A DNA stretch of 64,000 nt from Moniliella sp. 'wahieum'. Its lineage: Eukaryota > Basidiomycota > Moniliellomycetes > Moniliellales > Moniliellaceae. The first letter of the stretch is position 1, and the number at the start of each line of letters is the position of its first letter. The notes under the pieces were generated by a model, which was not told the DNA's origin, did not search any database, and saw nothing but the letters and a program-made list of their open reading frames with translations. The position numbers and the translations under genes were made by a program. The stretch covers positions 682,001 through 746,000 of the forward strand of contig RSEE01000001.1 of the NCBI GenBank assembly GCA_003971905.1, in the 5' to 3' direction. Below are positions 1-11,535 of the stretch, piece after piece.

Positions 1-783
1 GCCGGTGGGGCGACAGCGACGGCCGCGGCGAAGCGTGACTGGAGGGTGATGCCTGAAACTGAGATCGACACGGCAGGACTCTGCGTCTCCTCCGCCCCAC
101 CGCCCCCGGCGTTTGCTTCAGACTGCCGTGGTGCGTGCCGCTGGCATGCATGACAGCTGAGCGCTGACATGTCACAGGACGTGTGGCATGGCGCCACTAC
201 GGCGTGCGCAGTAGGGTTGCGTTCGCCCTGGTCCGTCTGCAAGATTCCCGGCAGTCTGATTGCCACTCACACGGCACACTTGCCGCTAGGAGCACCACAA
301 CCGGCACTCCCACCACCTCCCTCCCCGACCTGTGGTTCAGACCCACATCACAACTCTCAAAGTAGTGGGAGCAATGTATTGCTGGAATGACCTTAACGAT
401 CCCCGTGACAGGAATGAATATACGCTGCTGTGGATTATACGCTGCTGAGTGAACAGCGTGCGTCAAAAAGGCAATAGACCCATAGGTTGCTTGGTTCCTC
501 TCAGCGTATATGTTCATGCGAAAAGGGAGAAGAAACGCAGAGGGGGCAAGAAAGAAGGGGGAGCGACAGAGCGCAGAGGGAAGGATATACAGAAGAGAAT
601 GTCTGTTGGGGATGAAGAACCCCATTATGAAAGAATGTGGAAAGTAATCCGAAAAGAGAGGTAATGAGGAGACGCTAACTGGCGACCCACATCCCAAAAC
701 CCGTAACCAAAAACCAATAACGGTAGAGCACACGGACAGCATTTTGCAAGATACGAAGATGAGGAGAGCGATATGGCTCTAAG
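1..783. other. Intergenic, no supported gene
   Basis: No reading frame here has recognisable protein content; the frames present are short and compositionally random. Two small signals are visible. An imperfect direct repeat (TATACGCTGCTG) occurs twice near 419-447 with a 17-base offset. The decamer GCTGACATGT at 163-172 recurs at 23691-23700 in front of another gene. The 3' end of the minus-strand membrane-protein gene lies immediately to the right. Confidence 0.5.
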
Positions 784-2700
784 TTAGGGGTTGGACACGA
801 CCAGGGGCGTATGCTCCTCCTGGTCCGATCCTGCCTCTGGGAAGGACAAGTTGGGCGACGGCTGCAGATCCCGCCCAGCTCCAGGAACATTGCTGAAGGA
901 ATGGGTCATGCCATAGGGCGGCGAGAGATGGGCACCTTCATATCCATGTTCCGAATGGGCGTAAAGGTTGGCTGCATCCTGCCCTAGTTGAGAGGCTTGG
1001 TCGAGCCGGAAAGAAGAGCCGCGCAATTCACTCGGTCCTGTTGTTGGAATGGGGGAGGAGAGAGTGGCCGGGCCAGTCGCCGAGGAGCCCGTAGGATAAT
1101 AACCGACCACATCAGAGTAAGGGTATGCGTAGGGCGCGCTCCCACTCAGCGTGTTCTGGTGGCTCGAATGCCCGGCCGACTGGGATGCAGCCGTAGCGGC
1201 TGCTGCGACCGCGGCAGCCTCCTGGGCTCTCTGCTCCCGGAGTTCAGGCGGGTCCAAGTGTGAGTAATCTGGAGTGGCCAGGGGTAGTAGTGCGACTGGT
1301 CCGACACGCCAGCCAACTTGGGCGTGACACCATTGCTGGTAGCCGTCGCGCCATCCGCAAACGCCTCGTTCCCGCCTTCGTTTTGGTAGGGGCTCATCGC
1401 ACCGCCCGCAGCGCCATCCGCCAGGTCATCCTCGTCGGCGTAAAGGTTGGGCAAAGCGGCGTTGGTCATCTCGTGGGCGTCTTCCCGTCCAGGGTCGAAG
1501 GAGGGCCAGTTGACCCCGGCACCGTGGTTCAAGTCGGCTTTGTCTCCATACAATGGCCGCTTGCCGAAGCACAAAAAGTAAGCCGAGCCCGTGCGAGACT
1601 TGCGCCGACGCAACAAAAGGAGCAATAACAGCAGTAGTGTCAATGCTGCCACACCGCCGACCACTCCACCAACTGCCCCCCAATCAGGCCCCCATTGGGC
1701 CCACTTTTCTTGCCCCCGACGTATCCTGTCGAGGTAGCAGTGACGACGACCACCTTGGTCCCCGTAATCTGCCTCACTATCCCATCACTGGTAATGTCCG
1801 AGGTGTAAAGACTGAAGGAGCTGGAAAGGAAGGTAGCGGCTGTGGGGTGGCTCCCGGGCTTACTTGTACTCTCCAACACAGGTGTCGCCGTACTCTGAGC
1901 CCCGTTCGACGACACTGGCGAGCCGCTCACAAGGGCCGTTTGCGTTGACTCGACCACTGTCGTCTCCACCCCGCCAGACTGTGATGGAGTGAGGCCCGTG
2001 CCAGCCGACGAGGTCACACCCACCACCGTCGTCTGACCAGTGGGGGTGTCCCCCTGGGTTGTCGGCTGCGAGTTTTGGGCAGGTGAGGTAGGTGTGCTTG
2101 CCTGACTGGAAGAACCAGTGGGCATGGCGTCGCTGGTGGTGGGATGGGCAGTGGAAGTGATCACCTGGGTTGTGGTACCAGGGTTGCCATTGCCATTGCT
2201 GCTGCCATTGCTGCTGCCGTTCCTCTGCCATTGCTACCGGCTGAGTGGGTTGGACGCTGGTGTGGTGATCCGACGTCGTCGGGGCGCTGTGCGTGCTTTC
2301 AGCTGGGGTAGACGGAGTGGGATCTGAAGTGGGACTGTCAGCAGCTGAGGATTGGGTTGGGGAGGAGGGAGAGTTTGAGGTCTTGGCCGTTGAGGACTGG
2401 GCATCTGAAGTTTGAGCGGTTGATTGCTGGCCCTGGTTAGAAGACTGGGCCTGGTCTTGTCCGCCTGCAGGAGAGGAGTCCTCGGCACGAGCATAGAGGT
2501 AAGCAGACGCCACAGCCGCAGCTGGACGACGATGCTGGTGGGAAAGGTGGGAAGGGGGAGAGCGAGGGACTACAGGCGAGGGAGGGAGGGCAGGATCAGC
2601 GTCAGAATGACGGAAAATGGCTTTTTGGCGGCGGGCGAAAGGGAGCGTACCAGGCGTCTGGGCTGCTGGGCGGCGACGGCGACGGGGGGAGCGCGGAAGA
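784..2700 (-). CDS. Ser/Thr-rich single-pass membrane protein (Mid2/SKG6-like architecture)
   Basis: The reading path on the minus strand gives three parts. The first is a long extracellular stretch (about 2480 down to 1780) dominated by Ser, Thr, Pro and Gln, typical of heavily O-mannosylated fungal surface proteins. Next comes a Gly-rich run and one very hydrophobic helix ending in basic residues (LTLLLLLLLLLRRRKSR, near 1570-1650), which fits a transmembrane segment followed by a stop-transfer signal. Last is a cytoplasmic tail of roughly 270 residues rich in Ser, Gly, Tyr and Pro, ending at 784. This layout is that of fungal wall-stress sensors and SKG6-type proteins, but there is no diagnostic domain, so the role is inferred only. 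At least two frame changes (near 1257 and 1690) interrupt the path. The N-terminus and signal peptide are not resolved; AAAVASAYLYARA near 2500 could be the end of a signal sequence. Confidence 0.55.
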
Positions 2701-2911
2701 GGTGAGCGAGCGGGCGCCGACATGGGGGCGGGGGTGACGGGAGCCGAGATGGTGGGGGAGGAGGAGGGCAGGGAGGGCTTGCTCAGTTTTGGCGTGGTGG
2801 AGGGGCTGCAAATCAGAAGAAGGCGCTGCGCTGGCGCTGTGCCTGGCAGGACGGCGGAATGCGGCAAGTGGCACGCTGCATGGTAGCAATCCACCCCACC
2901 CTGCATGCCGC

Positions 2912-2923
2912 CCGCAGTGCGCC
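2912..2923 (+). promoter_or_regulatory. 12-bp motif CCGCAGTGCGCC, copy 1
   Basis: An exact 12-base sequence that also occurs at 20125-20136 and 61592-61603, each time on the plus strand and upstream of a minus-strand gene. A regulatory role is inferred only from recurrence and position. Confidence 0.4.
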
Positions 2924-3015
2924 AGAGTACGCCGCGCTGCTGCACCTGCCGCGTGCCGCCCCCATGCGCTGCAGCACCCTCAAATGCCCCCCGCCTGCTG
3001 GAAATAAGCTTCCAG

Positions 3016-3030
3016 GATGCATCATGCATC
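3016..3030 (+). repeat. ATGCATC heptamer array (2 copies)
   Basis: Two tandem ATGCATC units preceded by G. The palindrome ATGCAT is repeated with a 7-base period, as in the longer arrays at 9352-9371, 20199-20219 and 62037-62069. Confidence 0.5.
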
Positions 3031-4768
3031 AGGAACCACGATCCAATTCAAACCTCGTTTAAACGTTTAATGAGCCTGCCAGGGTTTTGACAGGCGCCAG
3101 CAGGGCGCCAGTGGCCAACCACCTGCCACCCGGCAGCTCTGCAGTGTTTCGCCTGCGAGCGCCCCGGCCGAGCCATCATCTGCATCAGCACCCTGCGGCT
3201 CAGCACATCAGGCTGCGCAGGCGCTCAGCTTCAGCGTCACGCTCCGCAGCCGAGCGCAGCAGCATCTGAGATCTGAGCGCATGTCCCACGTCACGTGCAC
3301 ACCGCAGCCATCCCCCTCTTCGACCATTGCATGGATCCAAGCGACATTTCGACGCGGCCATCACAGGCGGCGGCCCACAGCGTTGCGACACATTCCCCCA
3401 CGGTTGGAGCAGACAGTCCCAGGAGTGTGTTGCCGCTTGTTGCGGTTCTTTGTCTTGCACACCGGCCTTGGCAAAGTAACCGCCATCGGTCCGTCATCCC
3501 AGGGGACAAACACCTGTTGGTCTGGCGTCGATGTGGCTGTCAACGTTGGTGAGAGATGCAACGGGTGCCCTTCAATACTTGACTAGTTTCTCCAACACTT
3601 TTTCGAATACAACAGCAGATACTTCCGTCTCCGTGACTATTAGTGACTCTCTCTCGTGAACTGCATCAGAATGTTGAACACAGAGCCTGCGGAAGTATAG
3701 GTTGGACCACATTTTCTTGTGGTTCGCACGTTTGGCCAATATCCCTTATTCAGTCCTTTCTCTGTCCCTCCTCAGGCCGAAAAGCTCGGCTGTTTTGTAG
3801 CGTCTGCCTTCCCTATACCTCCGCCCGGGCCGCTGGTGACTGGCTGTGGTTCATGTCCCTCTGTAGGTGTTGTTGGTTTAATTGCTGCGATGTGACGAAC
3901 GAAAACAGAGGACCGGCGAGCCCGGAGTTGTGCTAGCTAGCCTATATACACCCCCCACCCTTTGCTTTCCCGGCCCTGTAATAATTTGGGCTAGACGATG
4001 GATACCAAGGTCCTATCAGAGACGGGGGAAATGGTAAGCTCGTTCGTGGGAGGAAACAAGAGGCATCGGTCAGTTGACAGAAGCAAAGGGGGGAAGGAAG
4101 AGCGAGATACACGGGATGCAGAATTGGGAATTGGAGCGAGTTTAGTCAATCCGTGGCACGTCCCGAGACCTGGATTCCACCTTCTCCGGACCAATCCCCA
4201 CCCCTTCCGACCCCATCCCCAGTGCTCGCTCTCAAAATAAAACCCCAATCTAGTCGCAGGCGTGGAGGGATCGTACCATGCCCGGTGGCCGGGGTGGCTT
4301 TGGACCCTAATATACTATACGTGTCTTTAGCGCAGTGTTTTTTAGCACAATGTAGTCGCCATTTGATGTCCATTTGCCTTTGCATCTCACATATCGCATC
4401 ACGTTCCTATTTTGGGATTCAACTCGTCTTTTTTCCCCAGTTTTGCCGTTGCCCCTGCCGGACTTTCGAACAGTCTCTGTCTAGTAGATGCATAGCTCCC
4501 CCTAATCCCTTGCCTTGCCCACTTCTCCCCTCTACCGCGTTTTCTTTCCCTATTATAGTCCCTGCACGTAAGCGGTAGACCGTGGTTTATTGGTGTCTCC
4601 ACCTCTCTCTCGTCTTGATTTCAACCCGTACATAGTACCGGAGTCGATTGGCCTCATCAGGTCTCAGGCGTCAGTAGGATAGACATAGACGTTGCATGTA
4701 TAAAGGCCGATATATGGCACTGTGGAAGGTGTTTCTGGCCGTACAGGCGAGTCTCGTCGTCGTTAATT

Positions 4769-4818
4769 CATAGCTAATCGAAATTTCTCGTCACAACGTT
4801 GCCGCCGATCTCGCCACA
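4769..4818 (+). repeat. Left terminal inverted repeat
   Basis: The first 20 bases match the reverse complement of 8414-8433 without mismatch. The next 30 bases match with gaps. Confidence 0.75.
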
Positions 4819-4879
4819 GGGTAGTAACTTGATACCGTTAGACTATGATTAGAATTGCCACACCTTGTACAAGAAAAGC

Positions 4880-5092
4880 TGGCGGCAAGATGGTCGCAAG
4901 GTCGAGACAATCTGCCCGACAGCTTGGCGCCAGGTTGCCCCCAGCTATCCCCCACCTATCCCCGGACAGTCCGCAGCCTTGCTGGCAGGCTGATGGCAAG
5001 GCTAGCCACAGATTGCCACCAGGCTGGTGGCAAGACTAGCCACAGATTTCCACCAGGCTGGCGGCTAGGGTGGTGGCTAGGGTGCCACTATG
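4880..5092 (+). repeat. Left subterminal repeats
   Basis: Variants of GGCAAG-CTAGCCACAGATT-CCACCAGGCTGG recur in tandem; the clearest two copies lie between 5000 and 5065. They sit just inside the left inverted repeat, mirroring the GGCAAGGTTG repeats at the right end. Confidence 0.6.
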
Positions 5093-7129
5093 CTATCAGA
5101 TCAGGCAGTGGATTATCTTTAAAGCATGCATTGCCATGGTTGTTTAGACACAGAGAAGTAGAGGAGCGCCAAGGCAACGGCAGGGTGTTCGAGGAGCCTC
5201 AGGAGGGCGGCAACCAGAAGCTTTGCCTTCGTCGTCTAATCGCGGACCAAAAACATCATGGGGACGCCGAGATGATAGGGACCGAAGGGCAAAGATACAA
5301 GGGCCATACAACTTGCGGCGTGGGGGCGAAGCGTCCGCGTTCGAGAGGGAGAATGAGTCCCGCAACCATACGGCGAACGATGATCTGTGTGCAAGCCTGC
5401 ACATGTTCCGTGGTCGTTGCCGCAGCACTTGAGCGCCTTCTTTAATCATCCTGCTTAAAGGCGTTGTCAGTGTATGGGCGGATAAGGACAAAGTCCAGGT
5501 ACTGACCGTCGAGCCCTGGCCGGGGAAACCGTCGCCGTCGACCGTCCGCTCGAAGCGCCCTTGTCGTTGATGTTCAATCGCTGTTGGGAGGCATGACCGA
5601 TATCTTGACGTGAAGGATACCAGGCAAGACCATGCCACCAGGCGTGGTCGACTCGTTTCCGTCAGCTGCGCACAGACGAGTCAGTCCGACAAGCATCCGC
5701 CCGGGGGGCGTGGACATACCGAGGCCAGGCCCTTGCACAGCAAGCACGTCGGCGGGGTGTATATAATGGCAGCGCAACGAGCCGGGCACATGGCGCCAGC
5801 TCTGGTAGCACAGTGTGGCCAGCGAGAGAGAGGCGGTGGTGATGGTGGTGGTAGTCGAGAGGCAAGAGCATCGGCGCAGCTGCATGCGGTTATAGACGCA
5901 ACCACCGGTGGTCCACCGGTGGTCCACCCGCATGGCGCCAGTGTTGTCCCCCACGCCACCGCCACAGCCCACGGCGCCCCCCTGCAGCCTGGGCGTTTCA
6001 TATATAGATTCTTTTAAGTTGTGCACTTGAGATAGTCGTGACAGTAGCTATATACAGCACGAATCCCAGTCCAACTATCTCGTTGCGAGAGAAGACCACA
6101 TTCGCACAAGTCGCGGGCAGACCGAAGGGAATTGTCTCTTTACTCGCTCAACAAAACTAAGGCAATTGAGAAGGTGCAGCAGCCTCTCGTGTGCATCGGA
6201 GCATCCAGTTTGTATCAGGAGACGATGTACATTGTGTTCTTCGGTCGACGGCATTTTCCAGCTCATACATGTCCTCGAACCCTTCCATCCGCTCCAAGAT
6301 GCCACAGTAAACCAAGCCCTGGTCGCCCAGGGCTATGGTCCAGATCCTCACAGGGACGGGTTCATGGAAGAACCACACAAGGGACGATGGGATCTGATCG
6401 GCACAAGTGACTGAGCCGATGGTCAATAAGCGTCCACGCGATCTGGATATTCACATGTACCTTGGCGAACCTGTTCACCTGCTCGGTATTACCGCGCCTA
6501 TCTTTCTCGTCTTGTGGCAACACGACGCCGACAGTGACTTGTGGTACAACATCGTGGCCAACTCGGCCCAGGACGAGACGACCAAACTGCTGAAGTTCAC
6601 ATGCAAAACGACACGTACCGCCTTTCTTGCCTAGGTGAACATGACAAAAAGCTGCACCTCAACGACGGCCATCAGTAAATTGCCTTGCACTCCACCGCGC
6701 AGCGGAAACTCTTGGCTTACTGACTTCCATCCTGGTACGACATAGGCACGTGGTGGGACGGGAGGAAAAAGGGGGCATCAGCACCCTCAGTGCCACGGCC
6801 TGTGACCGAAACAACTAGTCCGTCTCCAGCTGGAGGGATGGGCCAATGGTTTTGGAGACAATGTGTCCAATTGGCCAAGCTCTCTTAACAGCCTGCTTCT
6901 GGGCAACATGGACGTACCACGGGACGAGTCTAGAAGGGCAAAGAACCTTTTTGTTTGCATCAGAAACAGCAAAGTCTCTCCTCCCGTTGTGCGAGCAGCT
7001 GGTCAAACAGCTTAAGTGTGAGTATCACTACCTAGTCCAAGTTGCTTGCAGTGTGAAGCCGCCGTGATTCCTGCAAGGAAAGAAAGCTTGCTAATGCCTT
7101 TTCGAACATACACAGGCAGTATCACGAGG

Positions 7130-7370
7130 AGCTCATCCCTGTCTGGGATTCGAATACCGAGGGATGGGCCTTTGTACAGCCCGTGTTGCCGATAATGAAG
7201 GGCGATAACGAGATGGCTTCAGTGATGTGCATGACTGCTCACGTGTGCTGTCGTTTGTGCGACTGCGGATGGCAACGGGGTACAAATACATTGGCGGAGA
7301 ACGTGACTGACTGTCTGGTGCGTACACGAGGCTCTAGTGCTGTGCTGAGTGTGCACCAAGGCGACTGACT
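7130..7370 (+). pseudogene. Transposase-like remnant
   Basis: The plus-strand frame around 7135-7330 reads through a tryptophan-rich segment, then KGDNEMASVM, then several cysteines (MTAHVCCRLCDCGW). This resembles the GDNPMASE...C..C motif I associate with transposase-like proteins of mushroom-forming fungi (Kyakuja/Dileera/Zisupton or Tnp2 type), which is recall and not a search result. The frame stops at 7368 and the flanking frames at 6407-6634 and 7505-7708 are not recognisable. Its position inside an inverted-repeat-bounded element supports the call. Confidence 0.4.
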
Positions 7371-8139
7371 AACTGGCGAACACATTAAGACGGAAAGGAA
7401 TCTACGTTCAAGCGTCGAAGCTACTATAGGCGCGAAGTCGATCACCAGCTCGATATGGTCGTCCAGAACGACGGTCGGGTCGACGACCGAGCAAACCAGA
7501 CGGGGTGAACGACAAGTATTTGAAGGACGCCTCCTTTCTCCTGTTTAAGTACCGAAAGAGTCTAGATGACTCGGCAGGGGCAAGTAATAGCAAGAAACGT
7601 AAGAAGCCACTCCCCGATTTCGTCTCGGGGTCCTGGAGTTGCTGGATAAGTTTAAGCAAGACGGGCTCGGACATCGGCGGTGCAGCGCTGCTATACGTTA
7701 GTGCTTAACCACTTCGTCACACTCTGTCTCTCCCCACATCGACATCCTGCGACTTGCTGACTTGGCCTTTGCCTAGGACTGGGCGGTCGAGGACGATAAT
7801 GTTCCATCGACGGACGAGGACATTGTGCGGGCAGTACGATTACAGCAATGAATGTGTAGACGGTTCCATATGGGCTACGAATGATACTATGAGAAGTTGT
7901 ACCCACCACTGATGTATACTCTTCACCACCAGTCTACAAATGTTTTTGACGACTCTTCGTGTGAAAACGGACATACGAATATTGGGTCCAGTGATCGCCG
8001 CAAAGTAGTTAGTGCTTTTATGGTGCAACGGTCTATGTCTACTTTCAGCGGGGGAAACCACAAGTTCGATTCCTGGACACACCTTCCTTTTTAACATGGG
8101 TCGAGGCTGCCCGCTATCCACAGTGTCGCGAAATAGGGT

Positions 8140-8256
8140 GGCGGGCAAGGTTGCGACTAGAATGGCGGACAAGGTTTGTTACTAGAATGGCGGGCAAGGT
8201 TGCGACTAGAATGGCGGACAAGGTTTGTTACTAGAATGGCGGGCAAGGTTGCCACG
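8140..8256 (+). repeat. Tandem repeat, 54-bp unit of two 27-bp halves
   Basis: The unit alternates ATGGCGGGCAAGGTTGCGACTAGA with ATGGCGGACAAGGTTTGTTACTAGA. There are two full copies and a partial third with almost no divergence. It lies at the right end of the transposon and shares the GGCAAG core with the left subterminal repeats. Confidence 0.8.
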
Positions 8257-8385
8257 AGCTTTATAGGCAGCAATCTAGGGACAACCTCGCTGGGCGGCGT
8301 TGCCGCGGTGTGGTCCAAGAGGTTGGGGCTAGCTGTGTTGGCGAGGCTGTGACAGGGTTGTGCCCCTCAAATCTAAAGGCAAGAT

Positions 8386-8433
8386 TGTGGCGAGGCCGGC
8401 AAGGTTGTGGGCTAGAAATTTCGATTAGCTATG
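8386..8433 (-). repeat. Right terminal inverted repeat
   Basis: This is the inverted counterpart of 4769-4818. The outer 20 bases (8414-8433) are an exact reverse complement. Confidence 0.75.
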
Positions 8434-8997
8434 TTACGTTGTGAATGTACTTGTGAACTTCACTAAATGACCGTTTCCATACTACTGTCATGGGGCTGAG
8501 GGCAGGCCGACGAGTCTGACCGAGCCCGCAAGCTCACATTTCTCCCTTGCCTGATAGATATCTACCGTAATAGACCGAGAATGGCTCGCCGAAACAATTA
8601 ATCCATCAACTCCCCGTTGTATTGCTCTAGTCTAAATATAGAGCATGTTCCCTTTCAAGTGTGGGTGGGCGACTTGTCCTTATTTAGATCTACAGCCCTT
8701 CTTCGGCACGTTCGACATATTCCTCGCACATTTTTGTTATTTCTCGGCTCCAACTTTTTCACTATCCTGCAAATGGGGCGTTCAGCGGTAGAACATGCGT
8801 CTCGCCCCAACAAGCAGACATAAGAGCAACAAGTGCTCTGTGCACCCTCTGTTTTGTGGGGTACCGCGTTCTCAGATGATGTTTGGTGCACACTCGATAA
8901 TGGCTGATGTATGTTAGGGCGCTGAGTACTGCGATAGGCTAACCCCCATCTGACAAGCGAATATCAAAGCAAGATACAATCGTTAAACATGGTACCG

Positions 8998-9024
8998 GTT
9001 AAACGTTAAACGTTAAACGTTAAC
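8998..9024 (+). repeat. GTTAAAC heptamer array (about 3.9 copies)
   Basis: Three perfect GTTAAAC units and a partial fourth, with another single unit at 8982-8988. Across the junctions the array reads as the palindrome AACGTT plus one A. Confidence 0.85.
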
Positions 9025-9140
9025 CCCTCCCCCCCACGCCCTCTGTGATCTTAATGTTCTCTCTCTGTGGGGGTCGGCGAGAGGACGGTGTGGGGCGGCG
9101 TTAACCGCTCGCTGAGACAGGCGGGATCTCATACACCGAT

Positions 9141-9160
9141 ATGATCGATGATCGATGATC
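9141..9160 (+). repeat. ATGATCG heptamer array (2.9 copies)
   Basis: A perfect tandem of ATGATCG, equivalent to the palindrome ATCGAT plus one G, at 7-base spacing. Confidence 0.85.
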
Positions 9161-9351
9161 AAAGAAGTCGTTGCCCGCGCAGCTACTTAGAACCACCCAA
9201 TAAAGTGCGGGTTGGGGGGAAATCGGAATGCGGCAGCCGCCAACCGCGTTTAACCCCGGGATAATTAGGTTGTAGTATGTTGGGGAAGGCCTTTTTGCAA
9301 GCTAAAACAGACTGGCCTGGATGGGCGCGTATGATTATGTGGGTGGCGCGG

Positions 9352-9371
9352 GATGTATGATGCATGATGCA
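9352..9371 (+). repeat. GATGCAT heptamer array (about 3 copies)
   Basis: The units read GATGTAT, GATGCAT and GATGCA(G). One base differs in the first unit. Confidence 0.75.
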
Positions 9372-9615
9372 GATGGCTCGCTAGACTGCGAGCGAGAGCG
9401 TTGCGAGCGCGGGGAGCACAAGGTAGGGGCACCCTACCACTGTGTATTTACACCACCACAATAACCGCCCAGCACGTCAGCAATTAATCCCGCGTGCACA
9501 TATGCCAGTCGCTGTGTTGCGTCTCCCTAGAGGAATAGACCGCCTAACCGGCAATTCCCTATAAGAAGACGTGACCAACCCAGCCTAGTCCCCCCCCCCC
9601 TCCATCGCTACCGCT

Positions 9616-11535
9616 ATGTCTGCCTCCGTCTCCACACCTCTTCCTCCCTCCATGGAGCCCGCTGCGGCCTACTCGGCCACCCATGCTGATGCGTACAAGC
9701 TCACTCCTGCCTATCACGAGGTTATCGTTGTCGGCGGCGGCGTATCCTCCATTGCCATGACCATCCAACTGGAGCGGAAACTGGGTGTTACCGACGTGTT
9801 GATCCTGGAGAAAGAGAGTGGACTATCAGGGACGTGGCATGCCAACTCCTATCCGGGCTGTGCCTGTGATATCCCAGCTCCGTTCTACTCCTTCTCCTTC
9901 GCCCAGAACCCATACTGGTCCAAGCTGCACCCCGGCGTGGCGGAGCTGAAGCAGTACTTTATCAACGTGGCTGATAGGTACCATGTTCTCAGCGCGCCCG
10001 GGTCAACACGGTCGTTCTCGAGTCGCGCTTTGACGATGCACAGGACTCTGGCATTTTATTGCCCAGGACGTCAATCCGTCAGGCAATGCTGCAACCCCAC
10101 GGCAGTACCACTACGTGAGCAAGGTCTTTGTCATGGCCGTCGGGGGACTGAGTGAGCCCAACAAAATCAACATTCCCGGTCACGAAAAGTTTACTGGACC
10201 CATCTTCCACTCACAGCGGTGGGACCACAGCGTTGACCTGAAGAACAAGGATGTGGTGGTTGTGGCAATGGTTGCACTGCATCTCAACTGATCCCAATCG
10301 TCGGCGCGAGGCCAAGACTCTAACTCAATTTGCCCGTTCCAAGCACTGGATCGCTCCTATTCCTCGCAATCCCCTGGAAGACTATATTCCAGGATCAAGT
10401 GGCTAATCCGCCATGTTCCGTTCGTCATGTCTATCAACCGTTTCGTCATTTTCTGTTTCTGTGAATTTACCTTCAACTGATCAAGTTGGGACGATTTGGT
10501 GATTTCCTGCGTGCACGATGGAGCGCGCCTGATTGCTCACGTCCACCGCCTTGCACCCCAAAAGTACTGGGATATGCTCATCCCAACTGACCAAGAATGA
10601 CCGTTGGCTGCAAGCGTCGCATCTTCGACAGTGACTACCTCGCCAGCCTCAATGCGCCCAACATTGAACTGATCCCAGAGAATCTGGGGAAAATTGGGAA
10701 GGACTTTGTCGAGACGAAAGATGGCCGCCAAATTCATGCCGATGTCATCATCATGAGCATTGGCTTCTCCGTGCTGCGGGCGGGATTCCCTATGCTCATC
10801 TATGGCCGCAACGGGGAAGAGATGCATCAGCATTGGACTACATATGGCCGAGGTGCCAACTTTGCCTACCGCTCCTCCATGCAGTCCAACTTCCCCAACC
10901 TAGGCATTCTTATGGGGTCAATTCTACAAACGGGCCATACCTCGTACGCATTCCCTCCCCGTGTCCTTTGGTACCGCCGTTGTGCCTTGTCTAATTCGTG
11001 CCTCTGACTTTTCTCGTTTCAAGGTTATTTTCACTACCGAGTCCCAGATCCGGTTCCTCCTGAGATTTTCAAGCCCATCCTTGCTTCCCCGGGTCCACCT
11101 GGCGGGCCATCAGCCATTCCCCGCTGCCAGAGACCGGGAGCACGATGTGGGCCTGGCTCCTGTGGACCGGCAAGTACCTACTGTGGATGTCAAGTTGTCG
11201 GCCGAGCTGAACGACCTCAACTGGATCTGCAAGGCATGACCCGGACGGTGTTTAGCCTTCATTGTGGAGCGTGGTATGAGGATCTTCAATCGGGGCGGGA
11301 CAGCAATGTATCCCGAAAGCCAGATTGCCATGAGTCGGCGGCTCACTTTCCCCAATTGGTCGGACCTGGTGTACACCAACCTTCCCAGCACAAAAAGGTG
11401 CCGTCAACGATGCCGTGGTGGAAGTGGTATGGAAACCGTATCTTTGGTCTTGGTGCATTGCCCCATGTCGACAAGGAAGATCCGGTGATTGCTTACGCTA
11501 AACCCTATGGCTCTCTTGTCGCCAAATCCGAGTAA
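9616..11535 (+). CDS. Flavin-containing (Baeyer-Villiger-type) monooxygenase
   Basis: This enzyme family inserts one oxygen atom into ketones or heteroatom substrates using FAD and NADPH. Near residue 40 is the FAD-binding glycine motif VVGGGVSS. It is followed by SGTW...YPGCACDIP, the conserved stretch after the first Rossmann fold. The family fingerprint FxGxxxHxxxWD is present as FTGPIFHSQRWD (near 10190), then the NADPH-site glycines around GNGCTASQ (near 10262), and a third conserved block (GHTS then VIFTTESQ) split by an intron from about 10944 to 11023. The protein ends with a Trp/Lys-rich segment at 11535. One-base losses break the frame near 10005, 10262 and 10590, so the copy as given is not one open frame. 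Three heptamer arrays lie upstream. Substrate cannot be predicted. Confidence 0.8.

Larger units (their letters stand above)
2701..4768. other. Intergenic region between membrane-protein gene and transposon
   Basis: About 2 kb with no credible gene. The first 600 bases, upstream of the minus-strand membrane-protein gene, hold promoter-like signals: the 12-mer CCGCAGTGCGCC (2912-2923), a two-copy ATGCATC heptamer array (3016-3030), a two-copy ATCTGAG heptamer (3264-3277) and an E-box GTCACGTG (3290-3297). From 3300 to 4768 the base composition is more AT-rich and I see only short chance frames. Confidence 0.5.
4769..8433. mobile_element. Decayed class II DNA transposon with terminal inverted repeats
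   Basis: A 20-base sequence starting CATAGCTAATCG at 4769-4788 is found as its exact reverse complement at 8414-8433. The inverted similarity continues inward with small gaps for about 50 bases (to about 4818 and 8386, through CACAAC-TTGCC and CTCGCCACA). Both ends carry arrays of GGCAAG-containing subterminal repeats, the usual form of transposase binding sites. The 3.66-kb interior has a transposase-like remnant near 7130-7370 but no intact long frame. No convincing target-site duplication is visible beside the inverted repeats, so the exact ends and superfamily remain open. I infer a non-autonomous or dead element. Confidence 0.7.
8434..9615. other. Intergenic region upstream of the flavin monooxygenase
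   Basis: No credible gene. The last 620 bases hold three 7-bp-period arrays, at 8998-9024, 9141-9160 and 9352-9371, followed by a C-run (9590-9600) just before the monooxygenase start codon. Confidence 0.5.

Noticed and set aside
4865..4882. TTGTACAAGAAAAGCTGG, close to a Gateway attB2 core, suggesting vector sequence or an integrase site.
   Set aside because: It has an inserted base. The GCTGGCGGCAAG part belongs to the local subterminal repeats, and no vector sequence surrounds it. Most likely coincidence.
5574..6026. Histidine-rich minus-strand frames (His run near 5850).
   Set aside because: Produced by a GTG/GGT simple repeat inside the transposon; no recognisable protein.
4880..8256. 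CRISPR-like array because of regularly spaced repeats.
   Set aside because: Units are contiguous tandem repeats without unique spacers, in a eukaryotic genome, located at transposon ends.
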